DNA of 64,000 nt from Siphonodentalium dalli (GCA_032622095.1 CP136065.1:60011094-60075093), one strand, 5' to 3'. Counted from the first letter of the stretch, positions 51,501 through 60,784 are shown. The notes: generated by a model from the letters alone, not told the origin. Program-made: numbers and translations.

Positions 51501-54500
51501 TAGTCATTATACATTTACTGCATTGTTTCGAGGTTGACATAAGGATTTATCAACCCGAGGAATTTAATATTCAACGAGGCCGACAGGAATATTTACTTCC
51601 AATGGTTGATAAATCCTCTTGTCAACCTCGAAACAATGCAATAAGTGTTTTATTATATGATCTACTAATGTTAACAAGCCCATAAGGCTTGAAATACCTT
51701 ACTGACTCGTGTGTATATGTACATGGATCCACCGAATACCTTACTGACTCGTGTGTATATGTACATGGATCCATCGAATACCTTACTGACTCGTGTGTAT
51801 ATGTACATGGATCCACCGAATGCACAACAATGTGATTCAACAAGTCAAAATTTAACCCTTTACCCAACAGTTATGCCCTGTGCCAATGCATTCTCTTATA
51901 TATGCGAGTCGACCATAGGTCGCCTCGCATATATAAGAGAATGCATTGGCTTAACACATTAAAAATTATAAAATTGTTAAAGAATGTAAGAAAAAATGGT
52001 AAAAAGTGTTAAAAAAAAGGTTTTTTTTAGGCCAATGCATTCTCTTATATATGCGAGTCGACCATAGGTCGCCTCGCATATATAAGAGAATGCATTGGCC
52101 TAAAAAAAACCTTTTTCCTTTTTTACAGGGCTAACTGTAACTATCACAATGTGGTCAATGAGCCGGTTCCAATGATATCCATATTTTAGGCTGTTGAAGC
52201 TTTATTTGGCCGGTTTGTTGGGTAAAGGGTTAATAACTCACAACGTCACATGAGCTTGTTATTAACCCATCATTCCCATTATAGGAAAATCCAGTAGATA
52301 TTTGATTTATCAACTCATTTTCCGTATGATTTAGCATGGGACTTTTAGAAGAAAGTTTATGATCATATAATAATCTAAATTAATCACTACGGTGTGAGAC
52401 AAACAGCAATATCTAATCATGCACCTGTTGTTATTGTTGTGCTAAAACCTTTATCTGAGCAAAAGACAACTAATTAGGCCAGCACGTTAGATAATGGTAC
52501 GAAAACATTGATCCGACAAGCATGTGCGTTCGGTGTCCAGACGTCAAAATGAAGTGTTTGATTGCTCACAGAATACTGTTCGGTGTTCGGAATGGAGAGT
52601 TTTCAAATTACAGGGGTAATTCTTAGTGATAATACACTTGAGTGAATTCAGGAGCAGGTAGTTCAATCAGTATGGAGAGGGATTGGTTTATAGAGGGTCC
52701 GGTTTGGAAAGGTATTACTGTACGAGATCTGTTTATTTCTGACTAATTGACTAATTGACTAATGTTCATTTTCATTTGCCTTTTTGAAAAAAGGTTGTAT
52801 TAATGTAATCAGTCTGGTCGTCCGTCCATTAACATTTTTGGTTCGCGATCGTTAACACTAGTTTGGATTATTTGATCTGAACCAAAGTTAGTATGTGTAT
52901 TTCCCAGCTCAAAATACAGGCCAAATTCGAATATGGGTTCCATCCAATAATTTTTACATGAGTTACAGCCCTTTTTAGACACAGAATTTGACCGATTTCA
53001 TAACATTTCTGTTTCCGACCGGTAACTCCTGTTTGGATTATTTTATTTGAACCAAAGCTGGTATGTGTGTTTCCCAGCTAAATCCACAGGCCAAGTTTTG
53101 ATCTGCTTGTAATGTGACATTCTCTAATGTGGTTAATAGATCTGCACAATTTAAATATTAAGACCATTTGCTATCATTGTGTGATTGTGACTCCTGTGAG
53201 ACTAGTATACTGTATAGCCATTTACTTTGGTCAAAATAATGGGAATTTTCACACCACATATAGGTTGAAATTGTTCTTATTGTTTGAATTTCCAATGAGT
53301 AATTAGTGGGAATATGTTATTTTTAGACATATGGCAGATTTTTCTACATTTGGTCTCAAATGGCCATCAGTTGAAAATTTCCCAACCTTTGGGGGGAGGT
53401 GGCTGTGGTGTCAGTTTGGAAAGTTCTGGAAAGTTTGAGATGCCATTTGGAAAGTTCCAACCCAAGGGGGAGCTGCAAGTGACACCCCCCTAACTGAGAC
53501 CCTCTGTCCAAATTGATCCCAGTGTAGGTGCCAATTTGAACAAGAGATGCAACCATATGTACCTTTTCAGACTTTCTATGGTGAGAATCACTCTGTCAGT
53601 TTGCTGATAAAATATATTGATTATGTTAGTTAAATTTTTATTCTCTGACAAAGACTACTTTGAGCTACACACTTGTCTTTTCCTTTGATAACTTCAGATA
53701 AAACATGAATACCATGAGACCATAACTATGTTCTTCATCCATCAAGTTGGTGATGCTATTGAGCGTTGCCTTGAGGATTGTGGAAACGAAGCGATGGAGT
53801 TTGAACAGTGCTTGCAGAAAAATCCTCAGTTGTTTGACAAGGACCAGATATACCTATACTACAGCCACAAGCTCCTCCATTCAGAGGACGCAAGACTAAA
53901 GTAAGTCATTTCCTGTAATTGAATGCCAATCCTATGAGAACTGAACATCATTATATATGAAGAAAAATCACTTCTTTATTTATCAGTTAATACTTCCATG
54001 ACTGGAGCTTCCTGAAGTTTGGCAAATACCCTGTGCCAATGCATTCTCTTATATATGCGAGTATGGGATATATGGGATACTCGCATATATAAGAGAATAC
54101 ATTGGCCTAGCATTAGTTACCTTGACCTTGTATGCCAGTGCATTCTCTTTCATATGCGAGGCTCCCTGTGGGAGACTCGCATATAAAACAGCTCCCATCA
54201 TGAAAAGGTTAAGTTTATATCAAAGCCTTATATCCTTACACTCTCTGGATCCGGATGTGGCTAGCATGGTTCACATAATTGAAACAATAATTTTAAAAAC
54301 TACAGAAGCTTCTTGGCAGAACAATTTGATCAAATTGTTAATATGGCAGTTATCATACTGTAATCTAATTTGGCATGGTTATGTGTAATTTATCATTTTC
54401 TAGCTGTTAAAGTTATGAAGAATAATTAAAGCGACGTAACCAAGCCTGAGTTTAGTGTGCCTGTCATTTGCAGAATGAGGGGCACAGAGGTGAATTTAGT

Positions 54501-55765
54501 GACGCTGTCCTGCATAGTGGGCTAGCATCACCAAATTCACCCTCCGGGGACCTCATTCTGCATGGCCTCATCTTCTATGGGAGACATAGACTCATATTGA
54601 AGTTCCCAAATGGTGAATATTGTGATGTACACCCATTGGGAACCTCGATTATGCAATGTGTCATCCCATTCACCCTTTGGGGGACCTCATTCTGCAAATG
54701 ACAGGCACACAAAACTCGGCCTTTGAAGTAACGCCCCACAGTGAGAACTCATAAAAGTGTATAAATCAATCCTCACTATGAAGATCATGGAGAAATAGAT
54801 CTACTTCTTAGACCTGTTGTATATGTCGTGCCAAACACGGGTTGTGCTATCTTCGCTTGGCTCTACATTGGTGCGTCTTTGGCACATGCTACATTTTTTA
54901 TTTATACGTTGAGCCAGCTGGCACGTGCCGTAATCGTATAGTTCGAAGAATTTTAGCATTTCTGATATAAAATGCCGTCTGCTGTAATCAATTCCCTTGG
55001 GAAGTTCATGAAAATACGCCGTGATAGTGTCATCTGACAATGCGCTATAAACTGGCCCTCATTGTGCACAATGAGGGCCAGTTTATAGTGCATTGTCAGA
55101 CATGCCTTTATTTATGCTTCTAATATATATTGCATGCATCTCGGAAAAGCGTTCGTTGATTTCAAAATCGGGATCTTGCCATTCATCTCCCTTGAATCTT
55201 CATATATATCTTTGCAATATATTTATTCCCAAATTTCATGAACTGTCCTTTGTCAGTCAATACATGAATCTTCCCGTAGTACTGTACCATTGCCTTAAAT
55301 GTATATTGACAACATTACGACCAAGAGTCGCCACGTCTCTGGCCCGATGCTGTTTTAAACATGCCAGTCACGGGTTGTGCTAGGATGACTCAGTGGTGTC
55401 GTAATTATGCCAAAAACTTCAAATTGCGTATGCTCTCTGCCAAAGGGGTCCTAAATGGGGAGTGATTATCCCTTAATCATCTTAATGTGACCCAGTGTGT
55501 AAAACAGCGTGGAACCACAGACGGGTAGCACGTCGGGACCAGATGTGTAGCACATCGGGGTCATGCCAGAGATATTCTATATTTCCTGCTCCAGTTGCGC
55601 TATCTTGGACTTTGTCATTTGCACACTGATTAGGCTGGCATGACCCGTGTCTGGCCCGACGTCCCTTTAAAAAAAAATTCACATGAAGGAGGTATATGTA
55701 TTGATAACAAATTCTTTTATTTTCCTTCCAGGTTAGTTCCTCCAGACAAACTACAGTTAATGTGA
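30577..55765 (+). CDS. Flavin reductase-like protein fused to a bacterial-type C-terminal domain; ten exons, predicted mitochondrial
   Basis: The exons are 30577-30694, 34549-34617, 37288-37417, 38430-38493, 43540-43623, 44498-44646, 48205-48354, 49981-50020, 53698-53900 and 55732-55765. All boundaries are GT-AG and the phases join without error into 346 codons plus TGA. Residues 1-39 are rich in Arg, Met and Thr with few acids and end RYFSS, a mitochondrial presequence pattern. Residues about 45-206 form a flavin reductase-like split barrel: GITCNSFTSVSLMPPIVSMCV (82-102) is the FMN-site signature and GDHH (178-181) is the conserved GDH loop. Residues about 210-342 carry TLPVEDWTHEAHLRMAW (223-239), KYHET-type HEYHETITMFF (271-281), FEQCLQKNPQLFDKD and YYSHKLL. 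From memory this matches small stand-alone bacterial proteins of unassigned function. Expected activity of the first domain is NAD(P)H-dependent flavin reduction or flavin-linked oxidoreduction; substrate and partner are unknown. The introns (0.9-5 kb) are full of transposons. Confidence 0.9.
30878..32079. mobile_element. hAT-type element with CGAATCGAATAT subterminal repeats
   Basis: Lies in intron 1. Flanked by CATTGCGG (30870-30877 and 32080-32087). The ends are TAGGGTCCTGCGAATTGG and, in reverse complement, TAGGGTCCTGCGAATAATC. Both subterminal zones are arrays of ATCGAATCGAAT. No transposase remains. Repeated RIEYRIEYRIE-like frames are artefacts of these arrays. Confidence 0.85.
33020..33565. 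repeat. Degenerate 25-30-bp tandem array in intron 1
   Basis: About twenty units of the pattern ACCCTCATGGGACCATATTT plus TAATTA, with a poly-C run at about 33265-33281. Non-coding. Confidence 0.85.
34855..36600 (+). repeat. Tandem-unit repeat family A, forward orientation
   Basis: Lies in intron 2. The head CCCTTTTAAAAAAAGGTCGT is followed by GTCCATCC/GTCCGTCC runs and a CCATACCATAGTATGG hairpin. Units of about 150 bp follow, with GAGTTATGGCCCTTTTT at about 35197, 35347, 35500 and 35647. A second block at 36100-36600 holds CCGATCGTGATCGGC. Homologous to 14530-15440 (inverted) and 52780-53100. Confidence 0.85.
37547..37800. mobile_element. Double-palindrome MITE in intron 3
   Basis: The 254-bp element reads CAAGCCTTGAAATAGGGTGT inward from both ends. 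Each half contains GCAGAATGAGGTCCCCAGAG and its inverse, so four arms are present. TTGGAAT on both sides is a likely target duplication. Diverged relatives are at 54441-54725 and 57814-58229. Confidence 0.85.
38540..39430 (+). repeat. Tandem-unit repeat family B
   Basis: Lies at the start of intron 4. The head ACCGAAGGAAATGGTGGGTA occurs twice (about 38557 and 39267), with GTCC/TCCATCC runs. Units of about 160-170 bp contain TCTAGAGTTATTCATCTTTG and CAGCAACAGGTTGTC. A partial copy lies at about 63060-63300. Confidence 0.8.
39433..39576. mobile_element. TTAA-flanked hairpin MITE, truncated
   Basis: Contains a GCATTCTCTTATAT-type hairpin with GGAGGCTCCCTATGGGTGAC and ends GGAAGCTCCAGTCTTGGAAG then GGTTAA. 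It shares its right TTAA (39573-39576) with the next element. The left boundary TTAA at 39433 is tentative. Confidence 0.55.
39573..39905. mobile_element. TTAA-flanked MITE
   Basis: TTAA at 39573-39576 and 39902-39905. The inverted ends read ACTCTTTGCTGCTATGACGT and, in reverse complement, CCTCTTCGCTGCTAAATGAC. Probably piggyBac-type by its TTAA target. It abuts the preceding hairpin MITE with one TTAA between them. Confidence 0.75.
40195..40275 (+). repeat. Family C head (hairpin plus GTCCGTCATCC)
   Basis: TAGCTCAACTTGACTTTACA forms a hairpin with AAGTCAAGTTTGAGCTA and is followed by GTCCGTCATCCATG repeats. The same head lies at about 58942, where family C tandem units follow. Confidence 0.7.
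40877..42235. mobile_element. DNA element with 35-bp terminal inverted repeats
   Basis: Lies in intron 4. The ends are TAGGCCTAAACAAAAAATAC, continuing GTTTGTTTCCGCTAAC, and, inverted, TAAGGCCTAAACAAATAATA, continuing CTTTGTTTCCGCTAAC. A second eroded copy of the right end is at about 42268-42340. The interior, including a 93-codon frame at 41699-41980, has no recognisable transposase. No target duplication was found. Confidence 0.65.
42590..43245 (+). repeat. Tandem-unit repeat family C
   Basis: About four units of roughly 150-170 bp contain CACCAAACTTCATAT, GATCTCTAGATGGGAGC and GCAGCCATCTTGGATTTTA. Related units lie at 58935-59180 and a fragment at about 3030-3110. Confidence 0.8.
43585..43896 (+). 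repeat. Tandem duplication of the 3' half of exon 5 and its donor
   Basis: The 142-bp offset copies begin at 43585 (inside exon 5) and 43727. The second copy repeats 39 bp of exon 5, the CAG|GTGAGG donor and the intron start, but lacks exon 5's acceptor and 5' half. Copy 2 retains 25 bp (ACTCTATTATTCAACC...) that copy 1 lacks. The copies are otherwise almost identical, so the event is recent. The authentic exon 5 (43540-43623) keeps its frame. Confidence 0.9.
45430..45890 (+). repeat. Tandem-unit repeat family D
   Basis: The head is a hairpin (GTCCCCTGAAAAATTAATTT with TTCGGGGGAC) followed by CCGTCCGTCCGTTCGTC. Two units of about 190 bp share TACCTTCATGGTGTAATCA and GATGTGCAACATG. The family continues at about 47040 after the inserted hAT remnant. 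Confidence 0.8.
45872..47035. mobile_element. hAT-like element with CCTTGAAAACCCTTGAA subterminal repeats
   Basis: It interrupts family D at ...CGCCTTAG | CAGGGTACCCGCG. The right junction is near ...CTGCTTAG at about 47035, a 6-of-8 match consistent with a decayed 8-bp duplication. Both ends carry repeated TCCTTGAAAACCCTTGAA motifs in the same orientation. The interior holds a broken transposase N-terminus (46299-46665). Confidence 0.6.
46299..46665 (+). pseudogene. Broken hAT transposase N-terminal region (BED-like zinc finger)
   Basis: Frame 1 starts with MPSGKCKYNPNW at 46299 and stops at 46389-46391. The continuing homology is in a frame shifted by one base, reading ...NKFLARCRMCRKDID and then a zinc-binding CxxC...H...H region (LKSHTTSVKH) before a Ser/Thr-rich stretch and a stop at 46663-46665. 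CxxC plus HxxxxxH near the N-terminus is characteristic of hAT transposases and related zinc-finger proteins. The frameshift and the missing catalytic region show it is dead. Confidence 0.6.
47607..47672. repeat. Inverted repeat, about 21-bp arms
   Basis: TTGGTCTGACATTTTTATGT pairs with ACATAAATGTCAGACCAA. Small foldback remnant in intron 6. Confidence 0.7.
47721..48119. mobile_element. TTAA-flanked hairpin MITE, CCCTTTACCCAAC family, copy 1
   Basis: TTAA at 47721-47724 and 48116-48119. The ends are TTAACCCTTTACCCAAC and its inverse. It holds two complete GCCAATGCATTCTCTTATAT hairpins (about 47873-47943 and 48022-48093). The unique block CCGGCCAAATAAAGCTTCAA is on the left. Probably piggyBac-type. 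Confidence 0.85.
50105..50317. mobile_element. Palindromic MITE, CAGTAATG family, copy 3
   Basis: TA-flanked 213-bp palindrome in intron 8, with GGAAATATGG and GTTGCCATTC in both arms. Close to copy 2 in length and sequence. Confidence 0.85.
50582..50757. mobile_element. Palindromic MITE, CAGTAATG family, copy 4 (arm deleted)
   Basis: TA-flanked and 176 bp. The left arm lacks the GTCGGAAATATGG...GAAAGCTCTC part, so the hairpin is asymmetric. Lies 265 bp from copy 3. Confidence 0.8.
51519..51640. repeat. Palindrome with 37-bp perfect-to-near-perfect arms
   Basis: TGCATTGTTTCGAGGTTGAC at 51519 recurs inverted, ending at 51640, with a 48-bp loop. Probably a small foldback MITE. Confidence 0.8.
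51691..51820. repeat. 42-bp tandem repeat, three copies
   Basis: Units contain CCTTACTGACTCGTGTGTAT and GTACATGGATCCACCG; the middle copy has one difference. The period is a multiple of three, so repeated peptide frames appear on both strands; there is no sign that they are translated. Confidence 0.9.
51852..52233. mobile_element. TTAA-flanked hairpin MITE, CCCTTTACCCAAC family, copy 2
   Basis: TTAA at 51852-51855 and 52230-52233. It holds two GCCAATGCATTCTCTTATAT hairpins. The CCGGTTTGTTGGGTAAAGGG side is on the right, so its orientation is opposite to copy 1. Confidence 0.85.
52780..53100 (+). repeat. Family A fragment
   Basis: The head TTTTTGAAAAAAGGTTGTAT and GTCGTCCGTCC precede units with CCCAGCTCAAAATACAGGCC and TTTGACCGATTTCATAACAT. 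Lies in intron 8. Confidence 0.75.
53220..53480. repeat. GTTGGAAATTTTCCAACC-type repeat fragment
   Basis: Shares GGCCATCAGTTGAAAATTTC, a G-rich run and GGAAAGTT blocks with the 18.5-19.3 kb array. Lies just upstream of exon 9. Confidence 0.65.
53987..54212. mobile_element. TTAA-flanked hairpin MITE, CATGA(C/T)GGGAGCT family
   Basis: TTAA at 53987-53990 and 54209-54212. It holds two hairpins with the GCATTCTCTTATAT stem; one has a TATGGGATATATGGGATA loop. The outer ends (CCATGACTGGAGCTTCCTGA and GCTCCCATCATGAAAAGG) differ from the CCCTTTACCCAAC family. Lies in intron 9. Confidence 0.75.
54441..54725. mobile_element. Diverged double-palindrome MITE (family of 37547)
   Basis: Ends in CAAGCCTGAGTTT and its rough inverse, with CTGTCATTTGCAGAATGAGG on the left and its inverse on the right. 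The middle contains CCAAATGGTGAATATTGTGA, shared in inverse with 57814-58229. Confidence 0.7.
55034..55099. repeat. 33-bp-arm palindrome
   Basis: CTGACAATGCGCTATAAACT pairs with AGTTTATAGTGCATTGTCAG around the centre ATTGTGCACAAT, with one mismatch and no loop. Lies in intron 9. Confidence 0.85.
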
Positions 55766-55788
55766 GAGATAATATCTAAAGTCTTCTG

Positions 55789-56340
55789 TTAAAACCCTTT
55801 CTATATTAAATACTCATTGAAGAGTAGTTCCCTCAGGAAATGTTCAGATAATAAGTTCAACAAACGGACATTGTTGAACTTATTAACTGAAAATTTCCCA
55901 CCAATATGAATCATTCTGCTCTTGTATTTTCTGTTTTTCTGTCTGCCATCTGCTTTTATTACATGAACACCCCTCCAAATGAACAATAGACCATTCCAAT
56001 GTATACTTTTATATCTGAATGGAAAAATCCATTTAGTATATAAAAGGTTATTAGAGACCAGCTACTTGTTTTTCATACTTAAGCTACTATTTTAACCCTT
56101 TCTATACTAAATGGATTCTCCCATTCATTTATAAAAGTATGCATTGAAACGGTCTATTAGTAATTTGAAGCAGTGTATAGGCAGACGACAGACAGAAAAT
56201 ACAAGGGCAGAATGATTCATATTCATTGGTTGGAAATGTTCAAATAATAAGTTCAACAATGGTCATTTGTTGAACATATTATATGAACGTTTCCTAAGGG
56301 TGACTACTCGACAATGAGTATTTAGTATAGGAAGGTTTAA
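55789..56340. mobile_element. TTAA-flanked inverted-repeat element directly after the flavin reductase stop
   Basis: TTAA at 55789-55792 and 56337-56340. The long arms (about 250 bp each) share CTATATTAAATACTCATTG-type ends and AATAATAAGTTCAACAA. It starts 23 bp after the stop codon, so it probably forms the gene's 3' untranslated region. Confidence 0.75.
55805..55810 (+). promoter_or_regulatory. Possible polyadenylation signal ATTAAA
   Basis: The common variant hexamer lies 39 bp downstream of the flavin reductase stop codon and inside the TTAA element's left end. It is the nearest such signal after the stop. Its use is inference. Confidence 0.35.
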
Positions 56341-56640
56341 CTGAAAACTGGGTTGTTTACATTGATTTTTCAAGAGTGGTGGTATGAGTTCAGGAACTGA
56401 TTGCTTGAAGTTAATTTGCCAGTAAATATCATGAAAGATAATGATTCTCAAACATTCTACCTCTACCATCCTCTGCTAGAGATAATCTGTAGTGGAATGT
56501 TATAAAACTATACCAAAAAACATAAAACTAAAAACCATGGCTTTTCAAAAACAAACTTTAATCATTGACATAAAATAATGTGATGGCTTTGTGTGGTAAG
56601 TAGTAAATGGCTACATCATTTCTTTCCTGGGATTGAATTA

Positions 56641-56778
56641 CAGTAATTCCCTAAATAATCGACTCCTTAACCACAGCAGAATTATGGGTAATTTTTCAGG
56701 ATTTAGTCGGAAATATGGCTTGTTGCCATTCATCAGAAAGCTCTCACTGAGAGGAGTCAATTATTTAGGGCATTACTA
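56641..56778. mobile_element. Palindromic MITE, CAGTAATG family, copy 5 (truncated)
   Basis: The left arm is complete; most of the right arm is deleted after GGAAAGC...GAGAGGAGTC. TA lies at both ends, the right end eroded (ATTACTATA). Confidence 0.75.
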
Positions 56779-57420
56779 TAGTGTCACGGTCTGTTTCTTG
56801 AACAGACAGAGGGTTATAACATATGTATAAACCAATTTGAACCCAGCGGAAATAAAGCCATTTGAGTATGATGATCACTTATCAAACATGTAATGAGTAC
56901 TCAATTACTTGATATGTTTACCAACCAATCAAATGTAAGTTGCATGTTTTGTGATGTTATCTTCGAAATGCGATTTGACCATTGGGGCACTTACATTTTG
57001 TCTCTGAATTTTAAGTTTTATATATATATACTGACAATGTGTTTATCGATAAAAAAGATTATCTATGTGATAACAGATGTTAATAGTATTCTAATCGTGC
57101 TTGCCTTAATGGAATTCTCATTCAGAACCCAGGAGGTAATGTCCTGGTAGTGTTCGAACATTCGTTGTGAAACTATGTGACATCATACAGAATATGTGTT
57201 TTGAGATAAAATCAGATATTAATAAAAAAGACTTTAACACCCGGGGACCCCACAGTCCAATAAAATTAAACGGTCAACATTTTTGAGTGATCCAAGCCCT
57301 CCCGTAACCACTACAAATGTCATGATCCATGTTTTAGCTTCTTGATTTACATTGTGTGATCATTTCCATTGCGTACTTTCTCACCTTCCACTACACTCTC
57401 CTGTTCAGCTCACACTCCAA

Positions 57421-57653
57421 TTAACCCTTTCATGACGGGAGCTGCGCTGGTGCAGCATTAATTAAAGATTCTGTGCCAGTGCATTCTCTTATAAATGCGA
57501 CTCTCCCAAAAGGAGCTTCGCATATATAAGAGAATGCACTGGCTTACAAGATCAAGGTAAATAGTGTTAGGCCAATGCATTCTCATATATAAGAGAATGC
57601 ATTGGCACAGTGTTTTCGCAAAATTTCAGGAAACTCCAGTCATGGAAGGTTTA
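57421..57653. mobile_element. TTAA hairpin MITE, CATGACGGGAGCT family, copy 2
   Basis: Starts TTAACCCTTTCATGACGGGA and ends CCAGTCATGGAAGGTTTA with a decayed TTAA. It contains one complete and one shortened GCATTCTC hairpin. Related to 53987-54212 and 39433-39576. Confidence 0.7.
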
Positions 57654-57813
57654 TTGCCTATTTATCGGTCAGATTTTGGCCCAATGAAACATAGATTCAT
57701 ACAATGAATCAGTTAATTTATTTTGTTACTATATAAATTCATTTTCTTATTATATTAAATTGCTCTGGAAACATTTCCTGCATGGACATATTTATTACAT
57801 TAAAAAAATACCT

Positions 57814-58229
57814 CAAAATATGGTGCCGGACATTTGCAGAATGAGGACCCCAGAGTGTGAGTTTAGTGATGCTACCCCGCAAATTGGGCTAGCATCTTAA
57901 ATTCACCCTCTGGGGACCTCATTTTGCTTAGGCCTCATCTTCTCTGGAAAGTATCTTTATTATAAAATTAACAAGTTATTTCTTTAGAAATTTTCATTTT
58001 CTTTTTTAGTTTAGTTTAGTTTCTCTATATCCCCAAATTGGCAGATGACACAATGCATGATCGAGGTGCCCAATGGGTGAATATCACCATCTTCACCATC
58101 TGGGAACTTAAATCTGAGTCTAGGTCTCCCATATGGGATGAGGTCATGCAGAATGAGGCACAGCAGGCTAGCATCACCAAATTAATCCTCTGGGGACCTT
58201 ATTCTGCAAATGCCTGGCACCATATTTTA
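57814..58229. mobile_element. Large diverged double-palindrome MITE (family of 37547)
   Basis: The arms CAAAATATGGTGCCGGACAT and inverse end near 58229. It contains GCAGAATGAGG and CTGGGGACCTCATT in alternating orientation and a TTTAGTTTAGTTTAGTTT run in the middle. Confidence 0.65.
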
Positions 58230-58239
58230 AAGATAAAAA

Positions 58240-58930
58240 AAGTAAAGGTCCTGCGGAATCTCCTGCTTTGTTCAATATTAATGTTAAGATGGCTATATGC
58301 TAGTTGGAAAGCATTGCATCCAAATCTTTGATGTAAATGTTAAAGGTCCATGGACCGATTTGACATCATATAATTCACAATTTCCTAAGCCAATTTTCTG
58401 CTTACCGGAGAAAAAGAAATAAATTGTATACCACAGGCATTGCGAATATCTACAAACTCATCCATTATCCACTAAATCACCCATAAGTAATAAGTCAAAA
58501 ACAATCAAAAATTAAAAGCTCATAATTGAGCTCTTTATTGTCCATCAGTTTTTTTTTGGTAACAGAAGCAGGGACGCTCTATAAGACGCGACCATTGTGT
58601 GTTTTTTGTTAGGCTGACTAAAAATCAAAACATGTTTAAACATTCTCTTTTACAGTAGACATCTGACCATCAAAACCTCCCATTAATGGGCTCATGGGTC
58701 CGATCTAATTATTTTCTGGTATAGTTTTATGGTATCAAATTGGACATATAGTTTGTGTCATGTTTCTTTTATATTGATGTTAAAACATTGATATATCTAT
58801 CTTGGAGCACCCCCACCTTCTTCATGTGATGTATGAATTATGTATACTTTATAATTTATTCTTGAGCATTATAAGCAGTTTAATATATCTTGTTACCTTT
58901 ATTGAGCAAGTTATTTTTACCATTGTTATC
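58240..58930. other. No gene recognised
   Basis: AT-rich non-coding sequence after the flavin reductase gene. No splice-supported exon was found. Confidence 0.4.
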
Positions 58931-58934
58931 TCAA

Positions 58935-59180
58935 GACTTTTCAGCTCAACATGACAAAGTCAGGTTTGAGCTTTTGCCATGGGTTGGCTGGCATCCATCG
59001 TCCATGCGTGTGTGTGTCCACCTATCCATACAAAATTTCCTTTGGCACACCCTACAGTCCAAACACCTCATCCGATCGTCATTAAACTTCACATGGGAAT
59101 CGCATGATGGGATCTTCATTAAAATACATGGCTGTCAGCAGCCATCATTCCATTGAATTTCAATTAAAAACATGGTCGCC
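58935..59180 (+). repeat. Family C copy
   Basis: The head hairpin AGCTCAACATGACAAAGTCA is followed by GTCC-rich sequence, CACACCCTACAGTCCAAACA, and a unit with CAGCAGCCATC. Only one to two units are present. Confidence 0.7.
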
Positions 59181-59189
59181 AGCAGATAT

Positions 59190-60780
59190 TGTGGATTTCA
59201 CATTTGCGGAATCTCGGCACACCCAGTAGTTTGATTTTTTGGTTGGATCTTATCCACAGGCATGATCAGTCTCTGCATTGTATTACTTATTTTTTTAATT
59301 TCCTTATTTTTAATATTCCCATTAAATGCGTTAACATTTTACAAATTACTCCCTCTCCAAGTTTTGAGGGACAGTGTCATTGGCACTATCATTTCAGTAT
59401 TCCAACAGACTTATGTTGGGTAATTGTGTTTCTGTAATTTTTGTTTGTATTTATTTTATCAGTGTTTTAAAGTTGTTTTATTAGTGCAAGTTTGTTCGAA
59501 AGATATTGTTGCAGATTCAATAAAATATAAAACTATCATTTCTTGTTATTCTGGCCACTGTGGCACTATCCTTGTTTTGGCAAATATATTTTCTTCTCGA
59601 CAGATTACTATAGTTTCGGTATCTCCATGTCTTGACTTGACAGCTGACAGGGTTGAGTATTTTGAGATTTTTCACAAAAACCAAGATGGTCACTGAATTG
59701 TTTGATTTTTTTCCCCCATTATCTACTCCGAGTGTGAGAAATGTCAAACAAAACTGCTAATCAAATCCTCTGGTGACTTATTCTTACAATATGTGCTTAT
59801 ATCTTGAAATTTGTCACATTTGCACAAAAAGTTGGAACCAGAAACTCTTCAACTCAAACAATCTGTTTTTCGCCTATTAGTCTGGCAGCGGCCGATGAAC
59901 TGACCCTGCAATGCAATATCTCGATGCTTTCGCTATAAAATGAAAATAACAGAGTATTTTAGTAACATATACATATATCCATCATTTCATTATTAAGTAA
60001 ATAAGACTGTCTCAGTAAGTCAGTCACACAGCCAGGCCATTGTAAAGGACAATGAGATTATCAACACTCTGATTGTTAATTAGAGTCATTAACATAATTA
60101 GCCTTTGTGGCCACCAGCTTACTGGTGACACAATGCATCCACTAGACACTGCTAATTGGGGGATTACTGAAGCAGATATTTGTCACCACTTTGTCATTCA
60201 TTTACAAATTAGCAGGGACATCAAAGAATGCATACACCAATACCGCCATATGACTAAATTAATATGTCAATGTTATTAAACAATACTAGTACATAGAAAT
60301 GGAAACTTACCTTCAGATGTTGGAACAGGAGATTGTAGTTGGGCAAAGTTTGCACTTTGCTATCATAGGACCCAATGTGTCTTTCGACAGTTCAAAATGC
60401 TGCCGGTTTTTTGTAGACATGTTGATAACATTAGCAATGGTTGGTATGAATTTCTCCCAATTACCATTTCTTATATACCATATCAGATGGAGGTAATAAA
60501 AACATGATCACAAGAGTGATCTGTTAGTAATCTATTGTCAATTATTTGAAGTTGGTTTCTCATTGTATTTATCAAAACAAGCATCAAAGGTTAACCAATG
60601 CTTAAGCAAACAAACAGCAGGTGTCAACAGAATTCACAATTGAGACACAGTGGATAGAAACTCGTGTGTTGTGACAACATAGTGATAGCCAGTCACCAGT
60701 CTTATACTTTGAAGTTTGGATGACATAATTGGATGAATCATCAAAGAGAACTTTGAGAAGAACAAGTACCTGTGATTTTG
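59190..60780. other. No gene recognised
   Basis: Short frames without motifs; no bounded repeat seen. Confidence 0.4.
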
Positions 60781-60784
60781 AAGT

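Larger units (their letters stand above)
51069..52720. mobile_element. Tigger/pogo-like element, copy 2, with nested MITE
   Basis: TA flanks both sides. The ends are CAGTAAAACCTCTCTAAACA and, in reverse complement, CAGTAATACCTTTCCAAACC. A piggyBac-type MITE sits inside at 51852-52233, along with a palindrome (51519-51640) and a 42-bp tandem repeat (51691-51820). No intact transposase frame. Confidence 0.7.
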
